Shown here one piece after another: positions 14,947 to 24,827 of a DNA stretch of 64,000 bases. Source of the DNA: RGEC01 sp964475595 (GTDB lineage: Bacteria > Bacteroidota > Bacteroidia > NS11-12g > UBA955). The first letter of the stretch is position 1. The number at the start of each line of letters is the position of its first letter. The notes below the pieces were generated by a model. That model had not been told where the DNA came from. It searched no databases and saw nothing but the letters and a program-made list of their open reading frames with translations. The translations under genes were made by a program, and so were the position numbers. The stretch covers positions 62,001-126,000 of the forward strand of contig CAYYXG010000004.1 of NCBI GenBank assembly GCA_964475595.1, in the 5' to 3' direction.

Positions 14947-17925
14947 TTACTGTTTCACCAATGCTGTTGTTGTGGCGTACCCGGTTGCTTCATCCACAAA
15001 TCGGGCCCTGTAAATGCCTGCAGGCAGCTCGGAAAGGTCAATTACAGTTTTTCCCTGCACAACTTTTGTTGTAACCATGTTTTTTCCCGAGGTGTTGAAT
15101 ATGGCTAAATGGCCCACAGTCAATCCCGAGAATGCAAAAATACCGGTCGATGGATTGGGCTGCACCTGCAGACTCAATACGTTTTTGGTGGCGTATGAGT
15201 TTGTTACAATCCCCGTGCTAAATATCAGATTGGACATGGGTGAATTGTTTACACCAGACAGATTGCAGGGGGTCGCAAGATCAAATGATAGTTTGTAACA
15301 GACATCCCCGCTAGGTGCATTGTTATCGGTGAATGTGTTGTTGAATGGGGAAATTACGGCAATGGCGGTCATGCTGTCTTTGGATTTACCTCTCCAAACT
15401 CTGATGTTGTTTACATTCAGGCCTTCATAATTGTTCCAGAACAGATTCCATTGTCCGGTTACACCAGGGGTAATACCCAAATGCACCGTTCTGTGGTAGG
15501 GGCTTTGACCTGTAGACAGGCCACACTCATCTTTCAGTGAAATTCGGTATCTGCGGGAGTAGGAGCCGGCACCGGATTGCATATCAGTGAATATACCCGC
15601 TGCTTTACCTGATACCACGCCTATTTGCTCAAATGCACCACCGGCAGCATCTCTGAAAACGTAAAATGAATCGGCCGAAGCAACAGCTGCATTATCCCAA
15701 ACTATCACATTCCGATTTTGACTGTCCGTAGTTACCAAACAAATGGAAGGATTCGGCTGTGCCTGCAGCACCAAAGTTACGTCATCGGAGGCGGAGCAGC
15801 CATTTGAGGTCTTCACAACCAGTCTGTAGGTGCGTGTTTGGCGTAGGGATGCTTCAGGTTGTTCTACGGTGGTATCATTGAGGCCGTTGGCAGGAGACCA
15901 CCTGAAAGTAAGGGGTTTACTGCCGGAATAATTGGAGCTCGGCTTGTTTAGTTTTACTGCGTTGCCGCAATAGGCCGCCCTGTCAGGACCTGCACTAATG
16001 GTAAGCGGGTTTACATAAACAGTGGCTGAGGAGTTCGCCACACAAACACCATCGGTTACCCGCACAAAATAATCGCGCTGACTGATGGGCGAAGCTTCCG
16101 GCTGGGCAATGGATAGGTTGCTCAGCGTGGAGTCGGCCATCCAGCTGTAGCTAAGCGGTTGGTTACCCGTATAGTTAACATTGTTTTTAAGCGCTGCGCT
16201 GCCACCGCATATAATGTTTGCTGTGAAGTGCTGAACACTAAGGGAGTAAGAAGAAACTACCACACGCGCTGATGTGTCCTTGCAGCCGTTAAAATTGCTG
16301 GCAACCACATGGTAATGCCCTGGATTGGTAATGCGGATTGAGTCAGAAGAATTACCGGTAGGGCTGTTGTAGTAGAGCCAGCTGTATGCACTGTTGGGTG
16401 TGTTTTTTGCGTATAACATGGTTTGGCCCCCAACACAAAAATGGGTAGAATCCTTACCCAGAATTTCAGCTTCTGCCATGGCATCCTCAGAGTACCAGCT
16501 TTCATTACCATCGGTCATGTCGTTTTTCCCGTCTGCCTGATTATCGTAGGCCGTTATGCGGATTAAATCTGTTGTTTTCGCTCCTGTGAGGGTGTAGAAG
16601 GTGTCCTTGCCTAGTTTTATTGAGCTGTTGAAAGTAATTCCGTCGTTGCTGCCATAGTAGATTTTATAACCGCTTAAATCACTTTCTCTATTGGCATTCC
16701 ACGTTAATTTCACACCACCCCCAACGGCAGTTTTGGATAATCCTACCGGTGGGCTCATGGGGCAATCAGTGCGCGGAGAGGCAACAAAACCGGTGTAATC
16801 TACCTTGCCAAGGTTAGGGTCATCCCAATAGTCAAAAATCCGGTTGCCGATTTCGGTACTGTTGTTCGTACCCCAATAGCTTCCGGATGCAATGATATTT
16901 GTGGTTCCCGTGTATTTTAAATGAAATTCGCTATTGCTCCAGAAGTTGCTGTTGTTAATACTTGTAGCCCTTCCTTTTAGCCCAATCTGGTTGTTAACTA
17001 CCGTAATGTTACTGGCCGAGCCCGAGAAGTCGTCAAGGCCGGTTCCGGAATTACAGTGTCTATTGCCGATAAATGACGATTGAGAAATTTGGGTGCTGCC
17101 CAGATTTAACGTGTTGTCCGGACCATATTTAAAAATACAGTTTTTAATCGTGCTGTTTTGAATGTCGGTTATGGTGGTGTTGATGAATCGGGTGTGCTCT
17201 GCTACAATGTAGCCACTGCCCGAAACCAGTTTTCCATTGACTACGTCGGTTTGATAAAAGTGCAGATTCCCGCCACAGCAGGCGGCTTGCAGGTTGTTTG
17301 ACCAAAGTTTACAACCATAAAAACGAATCCCGTAATTGTAGGCATCGGAGTTGATTCGGGTAGAATAGAAAGTGCTGTTGATGAAATAAATGGGCTCACT
17401 GCGGGGGTAATATCCGGTCACATTTCCCCGTGTCATGGTTGTATTTTTCACTACCATGCCGGCATTGGTCATATATCCTTTACTTCGAATATCAGCGTCG
17501 GTGAAATTGGCATTACTTATTCTCAGTGTGTCGGAGTTTTTGGGGTTGTCTTGTACATATTCTGTTTCATCTCCGATTTGAACATGGGTTTCAACGGATG
17601 TAAAATACTCGATTTGCGATTGTGACAGCGTCGCCCTTCTGAAAAGAATACGTCCGCCGGTAGAGTGTATGGGTGCAGTCTGAGTGCCTTTTGCCTGCAG
17701 AGCACCGGAGATGGTGATGGTGTAGTTATCAGTATTTTTTATTACCACCCCGGGTTGTATGGTGAGCGTTACGCCGGCTGTAACGGCAATATTCCCTGTC
17801 ACCGTGTAGGGACTGCCGGAAAGTGTCCATGTCTGGTTGGTGAAATAATTACCGCTTACATTGGTCTGTGCCGCCAATCGTGCTGCAAAAACAACAAGAA
17901 TTATGGCTACAAATTTGTTTTTCAT
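14947..17925 (-). CDS. T9SS-secreted multidomain protein (beta-helix, FN3, Ig/PKD-like)
   Basis: 992 residues from ATG 17925 (MKNKFVAIILVVFAARLAAQ signal peptide); an ATG at 17934 adds three residues. Order: right-handed beta-helix-like region (~60-380, many IxN/NxxF turns), fibronectin-type III-like domain (~395-480, VGLSKTAVGGGVKLTWNANR), two Ig/PKD-like modules with the repeated phrase QPEAS, a further FN3-like part, then a type A T9SS C-terminal sorting domain (VQPNPSTGIFAFSG ... LPAGIYRARF). The protein should be exported by Sec, then cross the outer membrane via the type IX system, and be surface-attached or released. It has no recognised catalytic domain, so an adhesive or polymer-binding role is inference. 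Confidence 0.8.
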   Translation of the reverse strand: MKNKFVAIILVVFAARLAAQTNVSGNYFTNQTWTLSGSPYTVTGNIAVTAGVTLTIQPGVVIKNTDNYTITISGALQAKGTQTAPIHSTGGRILFRRATLSQSQIEYFTSVETHVQIGDETEYVQDNPKNSDTLRISNANFTDADIRSKGYMTNAGMVVKNTTMTRGNVTGYYPRSEPIYFINSTFYSTRINSDAYNYGIRFYGCKLWSNNLQAACCGGNLHFYQTDVVNGKLVSGSGYIVAEHTRFINTTITDIQNSTIKNCIFKYGPDNTLNLGSTQISQSSFIGNRHCNSGTGLDDFSGSASNITVVNNQIGLKGRATSINNSNFWSNSEFHLKYTGTTNIIASGSYWGTNNSTEIGNRIFDYWDDPNLGKVDYTGFVASPRTDCPMSPPVGLSKTAVGGGVKLTWNANRESDLSGYKIYYGSNDGITFNSSIKLGKDTFYTLTGAKTTDLIRITAYDNQADGKNDMTDGNESWYSEDAMAEAEILGKDSTHFCVGGQTMLYAKNTPNSAYSWLYYNSPTGNSSDSIRITNPGHYHVVASNFNGCKDTSARVVVSSYSLSVQHFTANIICGGSAALKNNVNYTGNQPLSYSWMADSTLSNLSIAQPEASPISQRDYFVRVTDGVCVANSSATVYVNPLTISAGPDRAAYCGNAVKLNKPSSNYSGSKPLTFRWSPANGLNDTTVEQPEASLRQTRTYRLVVKTSNGCSASDDVTLVLQAQPNPSICLVTTDSQNRNVIVWDNAAVASADSFYVFRDAAGGAFEQIGVVSGKAAGIFTDMQSGAGSYSRRYRISLKDECGLSTGQSPYHRTVHLGITPGVTGQWNLFWNNYEGLNVNNIRVWRGKSKDSMTAIAVISPFNNTFTDNNAPSGDVCYKLSFDLATPCNLSGVNNSPMSNLIFSTGIVTNSYATKNVLSLQVQPNPSTGIFAFSGLTVGHLAIFNTSGKNMVTTKVVQGKTVIDLSELPAGIYRARFVDEATGYATTTALVKQ

Positions 17926-18171
17926 ACAAATCATAATAATTTTCGAATAAACACCCTATTGCTTTCGTTTACAAAAATTTGGCATTAAATTATGATTAAA
18001 ACCAAAATGCTCATTAAAAGTAAGTATTGATAGTTCCAGTTTTTGTCTTAAATTAAAACATATAAAAATAAATTTATTTATTACAAACCAATTAAATTAA
18101 TAAATATGTTTAAAAGATATTATTTTAGAATTTTACAGCATGATAAATCAGGCAAAACAATAAAAAAACAC

Positions 18172-18193
18172 TTATTAAAAAGATTTTTAATAA
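18172..18193 (-). terminator. AT-rich hairpin after the glycosyltransferase gene
   Basis: TTATTAAAAA-GA-TTTTTAATAA is a perfect inverted repeat (10-bp arms) 24 bp beyond the stop of the glycosyltransferase on the minus strand. It has no GC base pairs in the stem, so it may be a weak terminator or chance. The rest of 17935-18217 is AT-rich and I see nothing else there. Confidence 0.35.
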
Positions 18194-18217
18194 TGCATAT
18201 AATATTAAAAATAAACA

Positions 18218-18952
18218 TCAGAATAGGTTTTCATAATGTTCCGGTTTCACTGATTCATGCCAGTGGTGGTATAGCCCTTTGCATCTTGTGCGCAAAGGCA
18301 TAATGCCGCTTTTGTAGCATCGAAAAAACATATCCCAGTCTTCGCCTCCCCAGCTTTGAAATTTTTCATCATAGACCATGGCTTGTCCATGCCATTTTTT
18401 ATGGGCCGCAAACAGACCTGTACCCGCACTCAGCCATTTCCAGGAGGGGGTTTCAGGGTTTAACTGCCATTGGCATACCGGAAACCATGCGGTTTTGGGT
18501 CTCACATACCTGCGAATGGTGTTTTCCAGATCCGGGGGTAAGGTCATGTCGGCATCGCATGCAAAAATTAGGTCGCCGTTGGCTTGCGCAATTGCCCGGT
18601 TAAATGCGACTGAACGCGTAAAATTTGCATTTTCGCTTTTCCATACCAGCGCTCCGTTCCAATGCTTTTGCAGCCATACGTGCAGTGCTTCACAATCGGC
18701 ACTACCCTGATCATATATCGATAAGCCAAAAGCGCCTGTTCCGTTTATGGCAGAGAGGGACGATACCATCCTCTTTAAATTTTCTGTACGGTCTTTAATA
18801 CCTACGCAAACCCAAATGGTTTCATGGCTTTTTTTCGAACCCATCAAGCCCAATAAACCCACCAGGTCGGTGATGATGGTTTTATAACCCAATTGCTTTC
18901 GCTGCGGACTTTTCAGCCAGAACCATGCAAAGCGTTTTAGGGCAGTTAACAC
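18218..18952 (-). CDS. Glycosyltransferase, GT2/galactosyltransferase-like
   Basis: 244 residues from a GTG start three bases after the stop of the ABC exporter gene. It shows the GT-A fold features ETIWVCVGIKDRTENLKRMV, a DAD (DxD-type) metal-binding motif in DLIFACDADMTLPPDLE, and the acceptor-side WGGEDWDMFFR block that marks N-terminal galactosyltransferase/chondroitin-polymerase-like enzymes. It likely transfers a hexose to a cell-surface glycan. Being immediately downstream of an MsbA-type exporter suggests a joint role in envelope glycolipid or polysaccharide assembly, but the substrate cannot be read from sequence. Confidence 0.8.
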   Translation of the reverse strand: MLTALKRFAWFWLKSPQRKQLGYKTIITDLVGLLGLMGSKKSHETIWVCVGIKDRTENLKRMVSSLSAINGTGAFGLSIYDQGSADCEALHVWLQKHWNGALVWKSENANFTRSVAFNRAIAQANGDLIFACDADMTLPPDLENTIRRYVRPKTAWFPVCQWQLNPETPSWKWLSAGTGLFAAHKKWHGQAMVYDEKFQSWGGEDWDMFFRCYKSGIMPLRTRCKGLYHHWHESVKPEHYENLF

Positions 18953-18955
18953 GTT

Positions 18956-20773
18956 TTAGGGATTTTCGTGGTGGTTGATAAAATCGGTATGATCCTGTTG
19001 TCTATCTACCATACTTCGGTAGTAACCATCCTCTTTATTCATGAGGGTTTCGTGGTTTCCTTGTTCAATAATCTTACCCTGCTTTAGTACCACAATGGTG
19101 TCAGCATGCCTAATGGTGCTGAGGCGGTGTGCAATTACAATGCTGGTGCGGCCCTGCATCAGGGTTTTTAAGGCATTTTGTACCTGTTGTTCGCTTTCTG
19201 TATCTAAGCTGCTGGTAGCTTCATCCAAAATCAATAGCTGCGGGTTTCTGAGCATAGCCCTGGCAATGGCGATGCGCTGACGCTGCCCGCCACTGAGCTT
19301 GATACCCCGGTCGCCCACCACGGTTTCATAGCCCTCCGGAAATGCCGAAATAAAATCATGGGCATTGGCCATGCGGGCTGCCTCGTAAACGGCATCCTTT
19401 TCGGCAGCAGGATTCCCGTACAGTATGTTTTCATAAATGGTTCCCCCGAACAGCAATATTTCCTGAGGAACCAATGCCAGTTGCTTGCGCAGCTTGAATA
19501 AATCCATGTCGGCAATGGCCTGTTCTCCAATGCTTATTTTTCCTGAATCCGGTTCATAAAATCGGTATAGCAGATTGATGATGGTGCTTTTTCCGGCACC
19601 GCTCGGTCCCACAATGGCCAGGCTTTTTCCGGCATCTACCGATAGATTCACCCCATTTAAAACTGGGTATTCTGGCCTACCGGGATAGCTAAAAGAAACG
19701 TTGTCAAAAACCACCCTGCCATTTACCGGTTCAAGTGTTCCCCAGGTGGGCAATGCTTGTTCGGAGGGCTTTTCAATCAGATCCAAAACCCGTTCCACGG
19801 CACCCAGTGTTTTTTGAATCTGCACAAACTGCTCGGCCATGCCTCCGATGCTCCCGCCTATAAATCCGGTAAAAAACATGAAGCTGATGAGTTCTCCAAG
19901 GGCCATTTCACCTGATCTTACCATGCCCAAACCCAGAAAAATCAGCCACACAATGCTGCCAAACAGACACACGATGATAAAACTGCTGAAAGCCCCCCTC
20001 ATCAATCCACGATAAATACTTTTTTTGCGAAGCTGCTCCACATCATTGCCGTAGCGTTGCATTTCAAAATTCTCATTGGTAAAAGCCTTCACGTTCTGAA
20101 TGCCGGTAAATGTTTCTTCAGCAATCACGCTGTTACGACCGGTTAAATCCTGCACCTGCCGGCCTATCTTTCTGATGAATCTTCCAAAAAACAGTGAGAT
20201 CACTACCACCACAGGAACCGTTCCCAGCATGTAAAGGGATAGGGTATTGCTGGTAATAAACAGATAAACAATTCCGCCAATGATGACCATCAGTTGACGC
20301 AGAAACATGGCCAGATTGCTGGTAAATGTATCCTGTATTTGCCCAATATCAGCGGTAAAACGGCTCAGTAAATCACCGGTGCGGTTTTGGTGAAAGAAGT
20401 CCATGTTTTGCAGAATCACGGACCGGTAAAGCTTGTTTCTCAGGGTGGCTGTCAGATTTTCTGCAACCCGCACGTACAGCCCAATTCTCAGGAAAGAGAA
20501 AACAGCTTGTGCCATAAACAGGTACAAAAAAACCATGGCGCTTTCCTGCAGACGGTTAACATCGGTGTAGGCATCCACCATTCTGCCCAGCAAATCAGGA
20601 AACAGGAGGGCTGTTGCAGCAGTAACGGCCAGAAAAAGCGTGCCCAGCGCTAGTAGCCATTTGTCGGAAGCCGGCATAAGTCCAAACAATCTCAGGGATT
20701 TACGAATGGCATTTTTACTGATTTTGTGTTTGGGTATATCTCTTCGATCCATGGTTTGCACTGCAAAGTTCAT
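18956..20773 (-). CDS. ABC exporter, fused membrane and ATPase domains (MsbA/lipid A-type)
   Basis: 605 residues. The N-terminal ~330 residues contain six membrane spans (for example LALGTLFLAVTAATALLF and MFLRQLMVIIGGIVYLFI). The ATPase half has Walker A GPSGAGKST, Q-loop LVPQEILLFGGT, signature LSGGQRQR, Walker B LLILDEATSSLD and the H-loop histidine in IVIAHRLSTI. It is a half-transporter that works as a homodimer. Such exporters in Bacteroidota move lipids, drugs or peptides. A GT gene follows after 3 bp. ATG 20752 (MDRRDIPKHK) is an alternative start. Confidence 0.9.
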   Translation of the reverse strand: MNFAVQTMDRRDIPKHKISKNAIRKSLRLFGLMPASDKWLLALGTLFLAVTAATALLFPDLLGRMVDAYTDVNRLQESAMVFLYLFMAQAVFSFLRIGLYVRVAENLTATLRNKLYRSVILQNMDFFHQNRTGDLLSRFTADIGQIQDTFTSNLAMFLRQLMVIIGGIVYLFITSNTLSLYMLGTVPVVVVISLFFGRFIRKIGRQVQDLTGRNSVIAEETFTGIQNVKAFTNENFEMQRYGNDVEQLRKKSIYRGLMRGAFSSFIIVCLFGSIVWLIFLGLGMVRSGEMALGELISFMFFTGFIGGSIGGMAEQFVQIQKTLGAVERVLDLIEKPSEQALPTWGTLEPVNGRVVFDNVSFSYPGRPEYPVLNGVNLSVDAGKSLAIVGPSGAGKSTIINLLYRFYEPDSGKISIGEQAIADMDLFKLRKQLALVPQEILLFGGTIYENILYGNPAAEKDAVYEAARMANAHDFISAFPEGYETVVGDRGIKLSGGQRQRIAIARAMLRNPQLLILDEATSSLDTESEQQVQNALKTLMQGRTSIVIAHRLSTIRHADTIVVLKQGKIIEQGNHETLMNKEDGYYRSMVDRQQDHTDFINHHENP

Positions 20774-20890
20774 CTAAATTATGAATTATTTGGAAATCTC
20801 TTAAAAATAGATTATATTCGTTGAATTAATAGTCACAATATCGTTTTCATCTTCAGCAGTATTAGGCGGCTGTTTTACCCCAGGGTTTGT

Positions 20891-21529
20891 GTGTTGTGTC
20901 ACTTGGCGCTGGTAAAATCAGAACGGCAGTTGTGTGGTTATTGTCTGCAAAAACTCCCCAAAGCCCGGATGGTGAATTCTGTCCAAAATCCGGTTTTTGA
21001 CATATTCAGGGGCCGAATACCCATACGCAATGCGGGGGCCTTTTTGATTTTTAGACGGGGTGGTATTACCCGCCGTTTGTTACATGAAATCAAGTATAAA
21101 GACAACCGGGATCTGGCAGTATGGCTCGGAGAAACATATGCCGCCGAATTGTCCGCTCAGGGTGTTGAATCTGTAGACATGATCATTCCCGTGCCGCTGC
21201 ACCCCCGCAAACAAAAACAGCGGGGCTACAACCAGAGTGAGGCATTTGCCGAAGGTTTGGGTGCAAAATGGCAGGTACCCGTGAATACCGAAATCCTGAT
21301 GCGAAAAACATTTACCCAAACACAAACCCGCAAATCAAGGTGGGAGCGATGGCGAAATGTGGAGGAAGTTTTTGTGGCTGCGAATGGTAATACATTGCAG
21401 GGCAAGAAAATTCTATTGGTGGATGATGTGGTAACCACAGGCGCCACCCTGGAGGCGTGTGTCAGGGTATTGATGCAGGCAGGTGCCCTTTGCATTGATA
21501 TACAAACCATTGCATTTGCTAAAGAATAA
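20891..21529 (+). CDS. comF: ComF-family phosphoribosyltransferase-like protein
   Basis: The protein has the PRTase PRPP loop ILLVDDVVTTGAT and the family motif VPLHPRKQKQRGYNQSEAFAE. ComF proteins act in DNA uptake or recombination. The first usable start in frame is GTG 20891 (212 residues), but the frame is open back to 20825 and the extra codons encode RRLFYPRVC before VLCHLA. Together they restore a CxxC...CGYC zinc-finger typical of the N-terminus of ComF; GTG 20891 would remove the first cysteine. No ATG, GTG or TTG is available upstream, so either a rare start (ATT 20861 or ATC 20840) is used or a sequence error hides the true one. Confidence 0.85.
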   Translation: MLCHLALVKSERQLCGYCLQKLPKARMVNSVQNPVFDIFRGRIPIRNAGAFLIFRRGGITRRLLHEIKYKDNRDLAVWLGETYAAELSAQGVESVDMIIPVPLHPRKQKQRGYNQSEAFAEGLGAKWQVPVNTEILMRKTFTQTQTRKSRWERWRNVEEVFVAANGNTLQGKKILLVDDVVTTGATLEACVRVLMQAGALCIDIQTIAFAKE

Positions 21530-21576
21530 GCCCCTGAATTATCTTATTTTAAATTGGCAATAACGGTCTTTTTTGG

Positions 21577-21584
21577 TATTTTTG
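21577..21584 (+). promoter_or_regulatory. -7 promoter box of the Calx-beta T9SS cargo gene
   Basis: TATTTTTG (exact TAnnTTTG) 18 nt before ATG 21603. It lies inside the longer frame starting at 21573, which argues for the later start. Confidence 0.6.
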
Positions 21585-21602
21585 CCTCTTATCCTATCCA
21601 TC

Positions 21603-24600
21603 ATGAAAAAAATCACCATATTCGTGCTGTTATCAGTTGTTCTGCAGCTTTCAGCGCAGTATTCTTCCACCCGGGTTCAGGGCCTAATTGTTCCCAAGTA
21701 TATGGGTTCAGGGTCCGGCCGGCTGCCTGTAATGTGCAGGTTGCGCATAGTCGGACTTGACGCGAATACCATGTATCAGTATTCAACCCGGGGCATGTCT
21801 GCCGCAGACCTGGCTTCATCTTCTGATTTTACCGGCGCAGGGAATGCCTTGATGGTTGATACCAATGGGTTTAAATACAACTCAGCCGGAACGTTTCCCA
21901 CCTGGACAAATAATGCTACTATAGACACCTTCTACACAGATAAAACCGGCTCCTATGAAGGGTGGTTTGGGTTTGTGTATACATCCAATTCCCGATTTGC
22001 ATCAGGAAAGCACGTTTATTTTGGAATAACAGCGCGTGGTGGAACAGGACCAACAACCCACCGCATGTATTGCGAGGATTCGATGCGGGCACTTGCGTTT
22101 TCATCTACCTCCAATACCGGGGATAGTTTCTGTACTGCATTATGGGGCAAATCCATGACTGCTGCCCGCAATTTTGTTGCGACCTATGATGATGTGGTTG
22201 GCCTGGATCGTCCCTTGTCTCTTACCTATGCAGAATCAGAGGGCATTACGATTAATTCAGTAGCTGCTTATTACGTAGACAGTGTAAACGGGAAAGCCGG
22301 CCACTGGGGTGCTATCATGCCCAATACCAATAGCAACGGTGTGCGCCGCGTGGTAAGCTATGACTTTAAAACCGCCCGCGAACTATATGCCAATACCGAC
22401 GCAGATGGTGTGTGGGGACCGAATGCTAAAAGCACGGTAAACCCAAAAGGCGGACTAACTCCTGTAGGGTTAGGGCTGGATGAAGCCGCACTCACTTCGC
22501 CTGTCGTAGAGTTCTGGTCCAGATCTTCCACCACAACAGAAAATCTGGGAACGACAGAAGTTTACGTAACGCGCAAATACAGCAATGATGCCGATCAGAC
22601 GGTTCGTCTATTTGTGAATGGGGGTGACGCTGTTAAAAATACCGATTATACCCTGAGTGAACCTAAGACCATTACCTTCAAACCAGGCGGTCAAACATCC
22701 GATACTACGGTAATTACCCTTGTGGATGATAATTCTTCAGAAAACACGGAAACCATCCTGCTTAGACTGGATCAGGCATCCAATTGCGTAATAGGCACTG
22801 AAGTAGCCCATACGGTGAATGTGAAAGATGACGATATCCCCAACATCGTGCTCGGCCCAACCCGAGTAACGGTAAAAGAAAATGCAAACAGAGTGGGGGT
22901 GAAAATCAAGATGGATAAAGCACTTTCCACCATTAGCCAATTAAGACTTTTTGTAAAATATAAAGGAGACAGCACCCTCATTCCGGGTGAATTTTCATTG
23001 GGAAGCAGCACCACAGATTCAGTGTTTAATTTGGGTAAAACCACCGGCCCCGATAGCGTGACCATTTTTGCTAAAATCACTGACGAGTTCAAAACTGACC
23101 CCAACGATACGGTTATTCTTTGTGTTCGTCAGCTATCCGGTGTTGCTACCTTGGTAGATTCTCTCTTCACCCTGGTAATGACAGACAATGATGGTCCAGC
23201 CCAAATTCGTTTTGTCGGAACTGCACAAACTGTTCTGGAAAAAGATCCCGAGGCTATCCTTAAAGTAGTGGTTAACTCTCGTTCAGACGCATCTTCGGAT
23301 TTTACCCTCCGCGATTTGTCTTCATTGTCTTCAGCAACTGATGGCAATGATTATACATTCGGTACAGCAAAAATTACGACCATTGATGAGTTCACCCCCG
23401 ACACCATAGAGTTCCGGGTTCCCATTATCAACGACAATGATTTTGAGCCACAAGAGAAGATTTATTTTGTGATTGAGAATCTGTCCAATACCCGTATTCT
23501 TTCTCCCGACACGTTTGTGGTGACCATTATCAATGATGACTTGCCGCTGTATCCCATTGGCACAGTAAACACCCAAAGTGGATCTGCGCTCACAGCCGAT
23601 TCTTTGAATGTAAAATGCCGTGTGACAGGAACCGTTTTGAGTGGTAATCTGAGAGCTACCCCGGGACTTAATTTCGCCATCAATGATAAAACAGGGGGAA
23701 TTTCGGTTTTTGCATCTACTAGAAATTTTGGCTATTCACCCAAGGCGGGCGATTCATTAATGATTCAAGGCACTGTGCGCCAATTCCAAGGGACTGTTCA
23801 AATGGACTTCTTAGATACCATCATCCTGATTGCGGGAAACAGAAAATTGCCTGCAGCTGTTATAGTCAATGATATAGTTGAAGCAGATGAAAGTAAACTG
23901 GTGCAGGTTCGCCGGGTAAAACTGGTTGACCCCTCAGAATGGCCTACCGCGGCGCTCAATAACAATCAATTTAAATATGTACGTTACCAAAACACCGATG
24001 GTTCTATCGATACGCTCAATATTGATGCTGAAACAGAATTGGATGGAACAACCGCGCCATCGGGTTATTTGAACATAACTGGGGTCTGTATGCAATTTGA
24101 CAACTCTAGCCCTTATAGTTCGCGTTATGTGCTCACACCCAGAAGCCTTTCTGATTTTGAAAAGGCCACCCTGCCTAAAATCAACTTTATCAAAACAAGT
24201 GATACCGTTACAGAGTTGGCAGACAGCTTCCGTTTTGAGCTTGAGGTACTCCCCACCGAGGAGAATTTCACCTTCGATGTGGTTGCCATTGGAGGAACGG
24301 CTGTGTCCCCCAGGGATTATGATTTCTCTGGCCGTACCATCAACGTGCTGAAAAACAATAGCTACTTCTCAGGCAGATTGAATATTAGTGATGATAATGA
24401 GTCCGACGGTGAACAAACCCTCAAACTGGGAATTCGCAATATCAATGGCCCCGGAGAAGCTGGCAAAGATTCAGTGCTGACGCTGGTCATCAAAGATAAC
24501 GAGGCCTCTGCTACCCGTAGTTTGAACCTCGGTAATATCCGCATGTTCCCCAATCCGGCTTCAGGCAATGTGTTCTTCAAATCTTCGGAATCAATTCAAA

Positions 24601-24755
24601 AAATTGAGGTATTCACTATCGATGGTAAAAAAGTATCTCAGATCAACCCCGGAACCAACCGTGCCCAGCTGAGCCTGAATCTGCCTGCTGGTATGTACAG
24701 TGTCACTGTGCAAACCATGAATGGTGTCTTCAGCGATAAGCTGATGGTAAAATAG
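21603..24755 (+). CDS. T9SS-secreted protein with Calx-beta and OB-fold-like domains
   Basis: 1,050 residues from ATG 21603 (MKKITIFVLLSVVLQLSAQ signal peptide). After an N-terminal region that resembles Bacteroidota surface proteins, three Calx-beta-type modules follow (each ending VxxxDDD or IxNDD), then an OB-fold-like segment (CRVTGTVLSGNLRATPG ... MIQGTVRQFQGTVQ), a fourth Calx-beta module, and a type A T9SS sorting domain (MFPNPASGNVFFKSSESIQ ... LPAGMYSVTVQ). Calx-beta repeats usually bind Ca2+ through the acidic loops present here (DDNSSENTE, DNDFEPQE, DDNESDGE). Predicted extracellular. No catalytic nuclease or protease domain is visible. Confidence 0.82.
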   Translation: MKKITIFVLLSVVLQLSAQYSSTRVQGLIVPKYMGSGSGRLPVMCRLRIVGLDANTMYQYSTRGMSAADLASSSDFTGAGNALMVDTNGFKYNSAGTFPTWTNNATIDTFYTDKTGSYEGWFGFVYTSNSRFASGKHVYFGITARGGTGPTTHRMYCEDSMRALAFSSTSNTGDSFCTALWGKSMTAARNFVATYDDVVGLDRPLSLTYAESEGITINSVAAYYVDSVNGKAGHWGAIMPNTNSNGVRRVVSYDFKTARELYANTDADGVWGPNAKSTVNPKGGLTPVGLGLDEAALTSPVVEFWSRSSTTTENLGTTEVYVTRKYSNDADQTVRLFVNGGDAVKNTDYTLSEPKTITFKPGGQTSDTTVITLVDDNSSENTETILLRLDQASNCVIGTEVAHTVNVKDDDIPNIVLGPTRVTVKENANRVGVKIKMDKALSTISQLRLFVKYKGDSTLIPGEFSLGSSTTDSVFNLGKTTGPDSVTIFAKITDEFKTDPNDTVILCVRQLSGVATLVDSLFTLVMTDNDGPAQIRFVGTAQTVLEKDPEAILKVVVNSRSDASSDFTLRDLSSLSSATDGNDYTFGTAKITTIDEFTPDTIEFRVPIINDNDFEPQEKIYFVIENLSNTRILSPDTFVVTIINDDLPLYPIGTVNTQSGSALTADSLNVKCRVTGTVLSGNLRATPGLNFAINDKTGGISVFASTRNFGYSPKAGDSLMIQGTVRQFQGTVQMDFLDTIILIAGNRKLPAAVIVNDIVEADESKLVQVRRVKLVDPSEWPTAALNNNQFKYVRYQNTDGSIDTLNIDAETELDGTTAPSGYLNITGVCMQFDNSSPYSSRYVLTPRSLSDFEKATLPKINFIKTSDTVTELADSFRFELEVLPTEENFTFDVVAIGGTAVSPRDYDFSGRTINVLKNNSYFSGRLNISDDNESDGEQTLKLGIRNINGPGEAGKDSVLTLVIKDNEASATRSLNLGNIRMFPNPASGNVFFKSSESIQKIEVFTIDGKKVSQINPGTNRAQLSLNLPAGMYSVTVQTMNGVFSDKLMVK

Positions 24756-24776
24756 TTTGTTTTCTGTTTTTCAATG

Positions 24777-24808
24777 GTCATGCCGGCTTTGCCCGGCATG
24801 ACTGTTTT
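24777..24808 (+). terminator. Terminator after the Calx-beta cargo gene
   Basis: GTCATGCCGG-CTTTGC-CCGGCATGAC is a perfect 10-bp-arm hairpin followed by TGTTTTAT. It lies 21 bp beyond the stop at 24755 and just before the -7 box of the M16 peptidase gene. Confidence 0.75.
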
Positions 24809-24815
24809 ATAGCCC

Positions 24816-24823
24816 TACCTTTG
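24816..24823 (+). promoter_or_regulatory. -7 promoter box of the M16 peptidase gene
   Basis: TACCTTTG (exact TAnnTTTG) ends 4 nt before ATG 24828; leaderless transcript expected. Confidence 0.62.
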
Positions 24824-24827
24824 CAAT

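Noticed and set aside
18106..18303. 65-codon plus-strand frame at the end of the glycosyltransferase
   Set aside because: Overlaps a clear gene on the other strand in AT-rich sequence, with no domain.
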